From Torymus aiolomorphi (taxonomy: Eukaryota; Arthropoda; Insecta; Hymenoptera; Torymidae), in contig CM070874.1 of NCBI GenBank assembly GCA_036365515.1, positions 166,911,797 through 166,975,796 of the forward strand: DNA of 64,000 bases, written 5' to 3'. Shown piece after piece: positions 54,593 through 64,000 of this stretch. A program made the position numbers and the translations under genes. Under the pieces are notes generated by a model. It made no database searches and had not been told where the DNA came from. It was given only the letters and a program-made list of their open reading frames with translations. How positions within the stretch are numbered: the first letter of the stretch is position 1; each line of letters starts with the position of its first letter.

Positions 54593-55456
54593 TGCTTCAA
54601 TTCAAAGCATCAAATACATTTTTGATTATATACATAAAGGTAGTGATGGAGCTTTTTGTACATTAAAAAAAAATGATGACAAAATAAATGGAATATATGA
54701 TGAAATTACTGAATTATATATTGATGGCCGGTACTTGAGCCTAATGGAAGCAGCATGGTGGTTACAAAAATTTCCCTTATGTGGAAGGAGTCATACTGTT
54801 ATCCGTTTAGCAGTTCATACAGAAAATCAACAAAAAATTATTTTTGACGAAAATTATGAAATAGGTGCTCTTGATAATTGGAAAACAACTTTAACAGCGT
54901 GGTTTGACTTGAATAAAAATGATAAATTTGCAAATAATATAAAATACGTTAATATACCGCATTATTATATATTTAACGCAAAAAAAGTTTGGGTAAAACG
55001 TGAACGTGAACAAAAACATTATGCTATTGGACGTTTAAATATAGTATCACCAAAAGATTCTAAAAAATTCGCTTTAAAATTAATATTAAGTTGTATAAAA
55101 GGTGCTACTTCCTTTAAAAAATTACGTACATATAAAAATGTAACGTATAATACTCATAAAGAAGCTGCGACTGCAATGGATTTAATAGAAAACGATTTAC
55201 AAATTTAAAAAATTTTTACAGAAGCATGTCATATCATATTACCTTGTCAATTACATACATTTTTTACTTCGTTTCTACTAACAGAAAATATTCAAGCCAA
55301 TATTATTTGGGAAAATTTTTTAAAAATACTTTAGTGAAGATTTTCATGAAAATAAAGATAACTTAGTTTTAGATCATATAAATAAATTATTATTGTTGGA
55401 AGATTTATCTTGTACAGATTTTGGATTACCTGAACCTAATCCCATCATAAATGATA
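54593..55456 (+). pseudogene. Helitron Rep-helicase gene, fragment 1
   Basis: Frame opens at the TIR element boundary: SIKYIFDYIHKGSDGA, ELYIDGRYLSLMEAAWWLQK, GRSHTVIRLAVH, then YKNVTYNTHKEAATA, all typical of the region between Rep and the helicase in Helitron proteins. A stop (55206-55208) and frameshifts precede DHINKLLLLEDLSCTDFGL. It breaks at 55456 where a DINE-like element is inserted, and continues at 61323. The Rep endonuclease part (HUH motif) is missing upstream. Confidence 0.85.
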
Positions 55457-56524
55457 TAAAAAACCGCTGCCAATTCATTGGCCCGTAGCTTCCTCAACCG
55501 TAATTTGTTGATTCCTTTATTTATTTTTTAATATCAAAATTTATAATTTTTTAAAAAATTTATTGCATAATTATAATTAAATTCATTTATGAATATTAAA
55601 AATTGTTAATTTTTAAATTTATTTATTTATTTATTATTTATTTATATCAAATTTATATAAATTTTGAGATGATAAATAAAGTTATCATTTGAAATAGAAG
55701 TAAAATATCTATATTTTATAATAAAACAAATAGCTGTCACGGTTGTTTTGTTATTAACAAAAACGTGTTTTTTTTATATTTAATAATTCATATTTTTTAA
55801 GAAAAAAAAAATTTATAGCTATCATTGTTCTTTTGTTATTAACAAAAACGTGTTTTTTTAAAAAATTTCATAACTCACAAATAAATTATAATAATGCAGA
55901 ATATAATGCATTCATAATGCATAATTCATAATTATAATAGATTATAATAGATGTAATTTTTAAACATTTTAATTCATTTTATTGGTTGGTTTTTTAAAAA
56001 TGAAAAAAAAAAATCATCGAATGCCTACTCAATGACGTTTCCTCATTCCACACAAACTAGCGGTAGATATCACTGGTCGTTTTTTAAAAATAAAATATAA
56101 ATCTTTTTTAATTTAGAGATTAAATTAATTTTTGTAACACATGAATGATTTTCGGCGTTTTCCTACATAAAACTATGTTCTAAAAAGTTACTTTTTTTTC
56201 CTATCATGTAAAGAAATTCATTCTCTCCCTCTGCTCTAAAATTATGTCAAATCGCGAAAATGAATTTAGTCTTGCTTTTTTAGGTTCAAAAACGCATAAA
56301 ATCAATACAAAAAATATAATTAAAACCTTGAATTTAATGTTATCCCAATTTGTATAATATAATATTTAATTTTCTTTTTTTTTTTGTTTTTCCGAGGTAC
56401 TAGGTGAATCTTCTTCAAGAATTCAATCTTGAAAATTCAAACATATTACATTTTGACGCCAATATTATACCGGGTGTCCCATTTTAAAACCACCAGGCAA
56501 ATATCTCGAAAACTAAGGGAGATG

Positions 56525-57135
56525 GAAAAAAACTTTTAATACAAAAGTTGTAGGGTTCAGAGGGGCCCAAGTGATCGTGACCTTGGTTATGACCTTGAGG
56601 TCAATGATCAAGTTCATTTGAAGGTCAAATCGATTTTTTCAAATGGGAAACCCCACTTTTGACCTCGTAAATGGAAAGAGCGGAAAATTTTACGTTCAGA
56701 TATGTCCTTGAGTCAAGGTCATGGTTATGGTCATGGTCATGTATAAAATCAAAATCAATAAACGCATCAAAACATTCCCATAATTAGGTATACGAGTCTA
56801 ATTGTTAAATACAAAAGTTGTAGGGATCAGAGGGGCCCAACTGATCGTAACCTTGGTTATGACCTTGAGGTCAATTATCAAGGTCATTTGAAGGTCAAAT
56901 CGATTTTTTCAAATGGGAACCCCCACTTTTGACCTCGTAAATGGAAAGAGCGGAAAATTTTACGTTTAGATATGTCCTTGAGTCAAGGCCATGGTCATGG
57001 TCATGGTCATGTTTAAAATCAAAATCAATCAACGCATCCAAACATTCCCATAATTACGCATACGAGTGTTAAATACAGAAGTTGTAGTGTTTGGAGGGGC
57101 CCAACTGATCGTGACCTTGACCATGAACTTGAGGT
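56525..57135 (+). repeat. subterminal tandem array of TE1-B, transposase 3' side
   Basis: About 2.3 units of the roughly 265-bp repeat with TGACCTTGA and TCAAGGTCA. Confidence 0.85.
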
Positions 57136-57284
57136 CAAGGATGATGTCGTTTGAAGGTTAAATCAATTTTGTTTAACGGCAACCCTGACTTTTGACCTCG
57201 TAAATAGAAAAACCGAAAAATTCTGATATGACCTCGGGTTAGGTCATGGTCAAAGTTATGGTCAGTTTCCGTGCAGCTAAGAGC

Positions 57285-57520
57285 AAAGTCGGAGATGACC
57301 CGGTCACCTAAGGCGAGGTCGGAGATTACCCGGCCAGTTAAGGCAAGGTCAGAGATGACCCGGCCAGTTAAGGCAAGGTCGGAGATGACCCGGCCAGTTA
57401 AGGCAAGGTCGGAGATGACCCGGTCAGTTAAGGCAAGGTCGGAGATGACCCGGCCAGTTAAGGCAAGGTCGGGGATGATCAGGCCAGTTAAGGCAAGGTC
57501 GGGGATGATCAGGCCAGCTA
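57285..57520 (-). repeat. 30-bp minisatellite of TE1-B
   Basis: About eight units, inverse of the TE1-A array. Confidence 0.9.
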
Positions 57521-57587
57521 AAAATTCATTGGAAAATTCCACGTTCATGTGTATTTAGTCATAGGATCCAAGTGTTTCGGTCACCAT

Positions 57588-58659
57588 TTACTGAAGAAGA
57601 TGCTCAAAAGTTGCACCATTTACTTGTTGACAACATTCTATTCTCCTTTTAAAGTTTCTAACAGTATTTAATAATACTTGACGTGGAATACTTAAGCAGA
57701 TTTGTGTAATCCTTTGAATCATGTCATCTCTTGTAGTTGGCCTGTTGCGGTAGACTGTATTTTTTAGGAAGCCCCATAAATAAAAATCTGGAGATGTCAG
57801 ATCTGGAGATCTTGGTGGCCATGCTACGGGACCTCCTCTACCAATCCATCGACCGTTAAACCTTTCATTAAGAAAATCTCTGACAATTTTGGCATAATGT
57901 GGAGGAGCACCATCTTGTTGTAGCCACATTCTGGCCCTTGTATGGAGATCAACGTTTTCTAGAAAGAGTGGCAGCTCGTCTCTCAGCAACTGTAAATAAG
58001 TATGTTGAGTTACGTGACCTTCAAAAAAATAAGGTCCAATCAGAGATCCGTTAATAATACCACACCATACCGTTACATTCCAGCGATGCTGATGATCAAC
58101 TTCTCGCATCCAATGAGGATTAACAGGAGACCAGTAGTGGCAATTATGGCGATTCAACATACCAGTACTCTGAAATGTAGCCTCGTCGCTAAAAAGAACA
58201 TTGTTAAAGAAATTTTCATCATCAGTAATTTGTTGTGTTGCCCATTGGCAAAATGTTATTCTCCGTCGATAATCTTCCACAGTTAAAGCTTGATTTAGAG
58301 TAATGTGGTAAGGATAGTAACGCGCATATCGTAAATATCTACTGGCCGTAGATCTTGGAATACCCATTGTTAACTCGATTTCGCGTAAACTGACGTGAAC
58401 ATGTAAATGTACCATGGCTAGAACATCAAGAAAGCGAGGATTATTTTCATAATCGTGTTCATTCAGTGTCCTCCTTCTTCGAACGAAGTTTCCTTGTCGA
58501 CCGCGCAGTTCAATGTCACGTATTACCGTATGATCAGGATGTTGTCGTTGAGGGAACCGAGCACGATACAATCTGCTTGCCTGTCTCTCGATAGTTTCGT
58601 CGACATTCTCCTAAAATAAGAAGAATGTCAACTATTTCATTAGCAGAATAGTCAGGTAT
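57588..58659 (-). pseudogene. TE1-B transposase, frameshifted near its start
   Basis: Open for 327 codons (58571-57588) with the full triad LFSDEATF, QQDGAPPH, SPDLTSPDFYLWG (DD41D), and TGG where TE1-A has TGA. Upstream, four extra bases near 58580-58588 shift the first about 25 codons out of frame, and the expected start codon is ATA (58659-58657) as in copy A. The catalytic core is intact; the DNA-binding N terminus is damaged. Confidence 0.85.
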
Positions 58660-58944
58660 TCTTTTTTAGTTGTAAATGCAATTATTTATCAAAACACACC
58701 ACAAAAGAAATAATATGTTATTATACTATACAATATTTTAAAACGAAAAAGTTTAATTTTCTGTGCCAATATAAGTGTGCTCAATTTGAAAACAATTTGA
58801 TGTAAACAGTAATAATTATTGACTATTATCGATCAATGCTGAATACTACCGGTCACTATTGGATACAGGTGGTCAACACTTATTAACTTTTCTTATTATT
58901 TGATATAAGTGGTTAACCATGGTAAATATTGATAATAGTAAAAA

Positions 58945-60190
58945 TAGTAAAATTTTCCGCTCTTTCCATTTACGAGGTCAAAAATAGGGGTTCCCATTTG
59001 AAAAAATCGATTTGACCTTCAAATGACCTTCATCATTGACCTCAAGGTCATAACCAAGGTCACGATCAGTTGGGCCGCTCCAAACCCTACAACTTCTGTA
59101 TTTAAGACTCGTATGCGTAATTATGGGAATGTTTGGATGCGTTGATTGATTTTGATTTTAAACATGACCATGACCATGACCATGGCCTTGACTCAAGGAC
59201 ATATCTGAACGTAAAATTTTCCGCTCTTTCCATTTACGAGGTCAAAAATGGGGTTTCCCATTTGAAAAAATCGATTTGGCCTTCAAATGACCTTGATCAT
59301 TGACCACAAGGTCATAACCAAGGTTACGATCAGTTGGGCCCCTCTGAACCCTACAACTTTTGTATTTAAAAATTTGTCTCGTATGCCTAATTATGGGAAT
59401 GTTTTGATGCGTTGATTGATTTTGATTTTAAACATGACCATGACCATGACCATGACCTTGACTCAAGGACATATCTGAACGTAAAATTTTCCGCTCTTTC
59501 CATTTACGAGGTCAAAAATAGGGGTTCCCATTTGAAAAAATCGATTTGACCTTCAAATGACCTTGATCATTGACCTCAAGGTCATAACCAAGATCACGAT
59601 CAGTTGGGCCGCTCCAAACCCTACAACTTCTGTATTTAACACTCGTATGCGTAATTATGGGAATGTTTGGATGCGTTGATTGATTTTGATTTTAAACATG
59701 ACAATGACCATGACCATGGCCTTGACTCAAGGACATATCTGAACGTAAAATTTTCCGCTCTTTCCATTTACGAGGTCAAAAATGGGGGTTCCCATTTGAA
59801 AAAATCGATTTGACCTTCAAATGACCTTGATCATTGACCACAAGGTCATAACCAAGGTTACGATCAGTTGGGCCCCTCTGAACCCTACAACTTTTGTATT
59901 TAAAAATTTGTCTCGTATGCCTAATTATGGGAATGTTTTGATGCGTTGATTGATTTTGATTTTAAACATGACCATGACCATGACCATGACCTTGACTCAA
60001 GGACATCTCTGAACGTAAAATTTTCCGCTCTTTCCATTTACGAGGTCAAAAGTGGGGGTTCCCATTTGAAAAAATCGATTTGACCTTCAAATGACCTTGA
60101 TCATTGACCTCAAGGTCATAACCAAGGTCACGATCAGTTGGGCCCCTCTGAACCCTACAACTTTTGTATTAAAAGTTTTTTTCCATCTCC
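58945..60190 (-). repeat. expanded subterminal array of TE1-B, transposase 5' side
   Basis: About 4.7 units of the roughly 265-bp repeat, against 2.5 in TE1-A. Two adjacent unit pairs (58955-59500 and 59515-60040) are nearly identical, pointing to duplication of a dimer. Confidence 0.88.
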
Positions 60191-60743
60191 CTTAGTTTTC
60201 GAGATATTTGCCTGGTGGTTTTAAAATGGGACACCCGGTATACTTTTATAATATACTGATGATAAGATCATTGGAGCTATGAGTTTTAAAAAAAAACACG
60301 TTTTTGTTTTTGATGATAACTAAAGAACCGTGATAGATAGAAAATTAATTTTTTTTTTAAATATAGGTATTTTAATTCTCTTTCGAATGCGACCCACCCC
60401 ATTCAGATACATAGAGCCGTTCTCGAGAAATTACGATTTTAAAAAAAGTCAAAAAATTTTAAACCTCAAATAGCTCTGAAATTTATGGGCCATTCATTTT
60501 GCCCAAAGAACTCGACCGAGAACTATGAAAATCTACCTCTAAAAGGAATTTTGAAGCCATTAAGTCAATTTTACTCTTGTAATCGTTGGACATTCAAAAC
60601 TGATTTTTTCATTTTTCAATTTTTACTCAAAATCTAGCCTACAGAATGTATTTTAACAGATTTTAGCTTTTTTTATTCTTTATTATCATGATTTTTCTCA
60701 AAAAACTTGACCGTTAAGTTTAGGAGTTATAAGCTTCTAAAAA

Positions 60744-60960
60744 AACACGTTTTTGTTAATAACAAAAGAACCGTGATAGCTAGAAACTTTTTTTTTTAGA
60801 AAATATAGGTACTTTAATTCTCTTTCGAACGCTACCCATCAGATTCGAATAACACGTTTTTGTTAATAACAAAAGAACCGTGATAGCTAGAAACTTTTTT
60901 TTTTAGAAAATATAGGTACTTTAATTCTCTTTCGAACGCTACCCATCAGATTCGAATAAC
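60744..60960. repeat. 107-bp tandem duplication in the DINE body
   Basis: Two adjacent, essentially identical copies starting 'aacacgtttttgttaataac' at 60744 and 60851. Confidence 0.9.
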
Positions 60961-61144
60961 TCGATCCTATCATTAAGAAAAATCAAGAAACAGTTTTGAG
61001 AAAACCGAAAATTTGAAAAAAAAACAAAAACGCATCGCCCCAATCAAAAAACGGATTTTTGACCGGCCATCACACAAAAAAAAACAAAAAAAAATGAGAC
61101 CTGTCCGGTCAAAATCGACCGAGTAGAAGCTGAGATCCAGGCGC

Positions 61145-61160
61145 GCACACACACACACAC

Positions 61161-61202
<42 letters not shown>
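61145..61202. repeat. (CA)n microsatellite in the DINE core
   Basis: About 27 CA units with one interruption; matches the (TG)n at 25675-25832. Confidence 0.95.
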
Positions 61203-61322
61203 CCATACGGCCATTTTTCAAAAACCATGTATTTTGATTCCTAACACCTCGGAACACAATTATAACATGTTTTTACAACAACTCAAAAATTTGCTGTCAC
61301 AAAGCTTCCTCTAGGAGGAAGC

Positions 61323-62087
61323 AATACGATAGTAAAATAATTTTAATTAGTAAGGAAATATTCGAAGATATGTTGACAAAATTAAATGAAGATCAAAAAT
61401 TTATTTTAAACAACTTATAAAAAATATAAATAAAATAAATTTTATAGACGGTCCTGGAGGTTCGGGTAAAACATTTTTATATAAAACTTTAATTTATTAT
61501 TTTCTATCAAAAGGAAAAAATATTATATCAATGGCTTGGAGTGGTGTAGCATCTATTCTATTACCCAAAGGAATGACTACTCATAGAACCTTTAGATTAC
61601 CATTAGGTTTAAATAGAATTGAAAATTCTTTTTTAAAATTAGAATCAGATGAAAAGAAATTAAGAGGAACAGAAATCATAATCTGGGATGAAGCATCTAT
61701 GATACCCAAAAAAGCTTTAGAAATTATTGACAGAACTTTAAGAGATTTATGTACAAACGATTTACCTTTTGGGGGAAAATTAATAATTTTAGGAGGTGAT
61801 TTTCGACAAATACTCCCAGTAATGAAGAACGGAGTTAGAAGTGCTATAATTGAAGTCACTATTAAATATTCTGAACTTTGGCATTTATTTAAAATTTTCA
61901 AATTAAAACACAATATTTCTTTCTCAGAATAATGAATTCTCAAAATTATTATTACAAATTGGAGACGGTATTATAAATCCTTTTATAATACCTAATAATT
62001 GGAGAACTAACGATGTTTGCTTACAAATTTATAAAAATATTAATAAAATAAATGATTATGATCGCGTTATTTTAGCACCTCATCAAG
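61323..62087 (+). pseudogene. Helitron PIF1-like helicase, fragment 2
   Basis: Continues fragment 1: FEDMLTKLNEDQKFIL, then Walker A DGPGGSGKTFL (about 61446), MAWSGVASILLPKG, THRTFRLPL, Walker B IIIWDEASMIPK (about 61678) and GGDFRQILPV (about 61795). A frameshift near 61930 moves to FSKLLLQIGDGIINPF and YDRVILAPHQG, after which homology stops at about 62087. The helicase would unwind DNA during rolling-circle transposition. Broken by an in-frame stop near 61418, the frameshift and the DINE insertion. Confidence 0.88.
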
Positions 62088-62421
62088 GAGCGCGGGAGCG
62101 CTCCGAAGGCAAGTATAGAAGAAGCCTAAAGGAGCGACCCGTGCTACATATACATTGAAATGGGTCTACGAAAAATTCAATGCGCTTTTACGTATATTGC
62201 GTTAGTTTTTACTATATAACATATCCCTCTTAATCGAAAGCCATTTCATTGCTCTACTCAAATCAAAACATTTTATTTAAAAAGATTATTTCGTTCAGAA
62301 GATATAGAGAACGGAATTTTTTTATGTGCGATTTCCTTTTATACTTTCCTTCTCCTTATTCTGGCGTCCGGTTTGCAGCTCTTACGACACTTCCGGTTGT
62401 CGTCTATCTTACGCTTGTATA

Positions 62422-62505
<84 letters not shown>

Positions 62506-62990
62506 CATCCGTTTCTGATCGATCTAACCTTACATGAGGCGTTTCGCCTCAACTCTCCCAGCGCGGCGCGCTAGCGTCAAATCATGCTATGTTCAAGTCG
62601 TGTTTACGATATCAATATGCATTTCAAAAAATTATGTGATAAGCGTTTCCGACGTATTTTTTCCTCAGCTTTCCAATGGCGTAGGTGGTTTTTCCGAAAT
62701 TTTCCATTTCCCCCCCCCCCAACAAGTATAAAACATACTATATCTCGAAAAGTATATTTTTAATATTTTTTTTTACCCCTAGATCGAAAGCTGAGCATTT
62801 TTTACGTCGAAAAGGATTTTTTTCAGAATTTGCTCGAATGTTTTCTTAAAGAAACAGAACGCGAAAGAGCAGACGCAGCGTCTCCTTCGCGCGCGGTTTT
62901 CGGCGCGCTGTACACCGCGTGGACTAGATGCATTTCGCTCTCTAACAACCACTTAAAATTTTGATTTCCTTAGTAATAGCAACAATAAAC
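62088..62990. other. spacer with (AT)n microsatellite, no gene
   Basis: Starts with 'ggagcgcgggagcgctcc'. (AT)n at 62427-62494. A C-run near 62712. No coding signal. Confidence 0.5.
62427..62494. repeat. (AT)n microsatellite
   Basis: About 34 AT repeats. Ile/Tyr frames over it are artefacts. Confidence 0.97.
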
Positions 62991-62996
62991 TAGTAT

Positions 62997-64000
62997 TTAT
63001 ATTAATAATTCTTTTTTTTTAAAGTAGATAATTTTATTTTGTTTTGTTTTACGGGTTTTTTAGGGAAGATTTGATATTCTGAACTCATTGACGTTTTTTT
63101 TAGTATTAATGTTGTTTTATTCATTGGAATAACGGCATGGTACTGTAAAGTTCCCGGTATAGATTTAATTTTACTTAACCTTGATTTTAGTTTCAAAACG
63201 GCTTTTTCATAGGTCTCTTTAGTGCTGTAAAAAACTTTAGTTTCTTTGCAATTACGTAAAGCCCAGTTGTAAAGGTCTTCTGGTGTTAAAATATGATTAC
63301 TCGAAGAGAGTTGAAGACTTGCTCTTTTCCCCCCTCTTTTCAAATTTGCGCCTATACCATCGCACGCACCTTTACCGTGCGCTGTTGCATGAAAATGCCA
63401 TCAGCAGGAACTCCAAAATCTTTTTGATGAAACAGAAGATTTTGGAAGGTAGACTTGTTCTTAAAATGCTGACCTGCTCCATCAGTTAAGTAATAAATTT
63501 TCTTGACTATGAAATTACTTTTTAAATACGATATTATAATTTTTTGATATTCATAAACAGCAACAGTATCGTGATTTAGATTATCAGAAATTATAGCAAT
63601 GCTTATATGTTTAAGATCTTGATTTTCGTTATAATATACCACTGTTGTAAAAACTGTTGCTTGATTATTGTTCCAGTGGAACGATTGTGTTGAATTTTGC
63701 ACTATAAACGCATAGTTTTCTGCAAAATCACAACAAACAAGGAATTCTCCTTTTTGAAGGTTTTTTTCAAATCGCTTAAGAAAAGATATTGTTCTCTCGC
63801 AAAGAAGTCATGAGTTTTAAATTTTATTAATTTTTCTCCCAGTATGTTCATGAATTCATAAACATTTACAGTTGTAGATACTATTGTGCAACGATCTGTC
63901 TGAAGCCATGACTCATACTGTATTTGAAAAATATCATTTCTCTCAAAACATTCAAGTAAATGTTTCCGTAATACAGGCATATTGGGGCAATCTAAACAGT
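62997..64000 (-). pseudogene. unclassified transposase-like protein, broken, runs off the right edge
   Basis: Three minus-strand frames overlap and read as one protein: REQYLFLSDLKK, then CCDFAENYAFIVQNS (about 63735), FHWNNNQATVFTT, YYLTDGAGQHFKNK (about 63490), HFHATAHGKGACDGIGANLK (about 63370) and LTPEDLYNWALRNC (about 63270). Frameshifts lie near 63765 and 63405. I recall arthropod repeat-derived proteins with the same HGKGxCDGIG and CDFAENY motifs, but I know no named superfamily. Conserved Asp in CDFAENY, TDGAGQ and CDGIG could be an RNase-H-like triad; this is inference. The N terminus is outside the window. Confidence 0.6.

Larger units (their letters stand above)
56470..60238 (-). 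mobile_element. TE1 copy B: Tc1/mariner-type DNA transposon (DD41D)
   Basis: Same TIRs as TE1-A (CCGGGTGTCCCATTTTAAAA) with TA on both sides (56468-56469, 60239-60240), opposite orientation. It is 3.77 kb against 2.96 kb for copy A, because the subterminal arrays are longer. Confidence 0.92.
55457..61322 (-). repeat. DINE/Helentron-like element inserted in the Helitron gene, itself split by TE1-B
   Basis: Minus orientation: 5' hairpin GCTTCCTCcTAGGAGGAAGC-type at 61322-61304, CA/TG core, blocks with 'cgaaagagaattaaa', and 3' hairpin with GCGGTTTTT at 55482-55457. Without TE1-B it is about 2.1 kb. It lies between two halves of one helicase reading frame. Confidence 0.65.

Noticed and set aside
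62249..62574. Ile/Tyr-rich membrane-like frames
   Set aside because: Translation of the (AT)n microsatellite.
1..64000. Insect telomeric (TTAGG)n or rDNA arrays
   Set aside because: Looked for and not seen.

Overview
The window looks like a transposon-dense, probably heterochromatic, stretch of an insect genome. Hymenoptera is my weak guess, because the mix of Tc1/mariner-type transposases with a DD41D spacing, DINE/Helentron-like repeats, Polinton-type polymerase remnants and foldback elements is common there; nothing here identifies a species. It is AT-rich with GC-rich islands that mostly coincide with LTRs. I see no convincing intact host gene. Almost everything can be assigned to mobile elements, their nested fragments, satellites, or foldback (inverted-repeat) units.

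Layout. 1-2319: a degenerate DINE-like repeat ending in a hairpin. 2318-7906 (minus): a broken Polinton/Maverick-type family-B DNA polymerase gene with one clear GT-AG intron, split by a Tc1/mariner-type element (TE1-A, 2517-5478); upstream lie two tandem TATA + heat-shock-element promoters and a CRE/C-EBP/HSE-rich island. 9190-10600 and 14166-14995: two satellites built from GAAnnTTC (AAGCTTC) motifs. 11681-13803: foldback elements. 14996-25495: a foldback element into which a nearly intact Ty3/gypsy retrotransposon (16174-25134) inserted. 25554-27597: a DINE-like element holding two TTAA-flanked MITEs. 27969-30354: a large foldback element that carries a 5S-rRNA-derived module in each arm and a solo gypsy LTR. 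32021-37287: a Ty1/copia retrotransposon with intact LTRs but a broken pol. 38492-41560 (minus): a decayed P-element/THAP9-type transposase. 43180-44470: a 92-bp satellite with an orientation switch. 44507-45271: a TIR element with an embedded tRNA-like sequence. 47804-51954: a palindromic Tc1/mariner-type element (TE2) with two inverted transposase copies. 52606-54590: a 93-bp minisatellite, a retroelement integrase tail and a further TIR element. 54593-62087: a Helitron Rep-helicase gene interrupted by a DINE-like element, itself interrupted by a second TE1 copy (TE1-B). 62997-64000 (minus): part of an unclassified transposase-like gene running off the right edge.

The genes do not form a shared pathway; the nesting gives a relative history instead. 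TE1-A is younger than the polymerase fragment it splits; TE1-B is younger than the DINE it splits, which is younger than the Helitron. The gypsy and copia insertions are comparatively recent (about 1% LTR divergence, much of it at CpG). The most unusual signals are the 5S-derived modules in a foldback element, the heat-shock-type promoters and HSE-like satellites, the TE2 palindrome ending exactly at its TIRs, and FTZ-F1-like half-site arrays shared by two transposon families. A nested, mixed-orientation transposon graveyard such as this is also what an insect piRNA cluster looks like.
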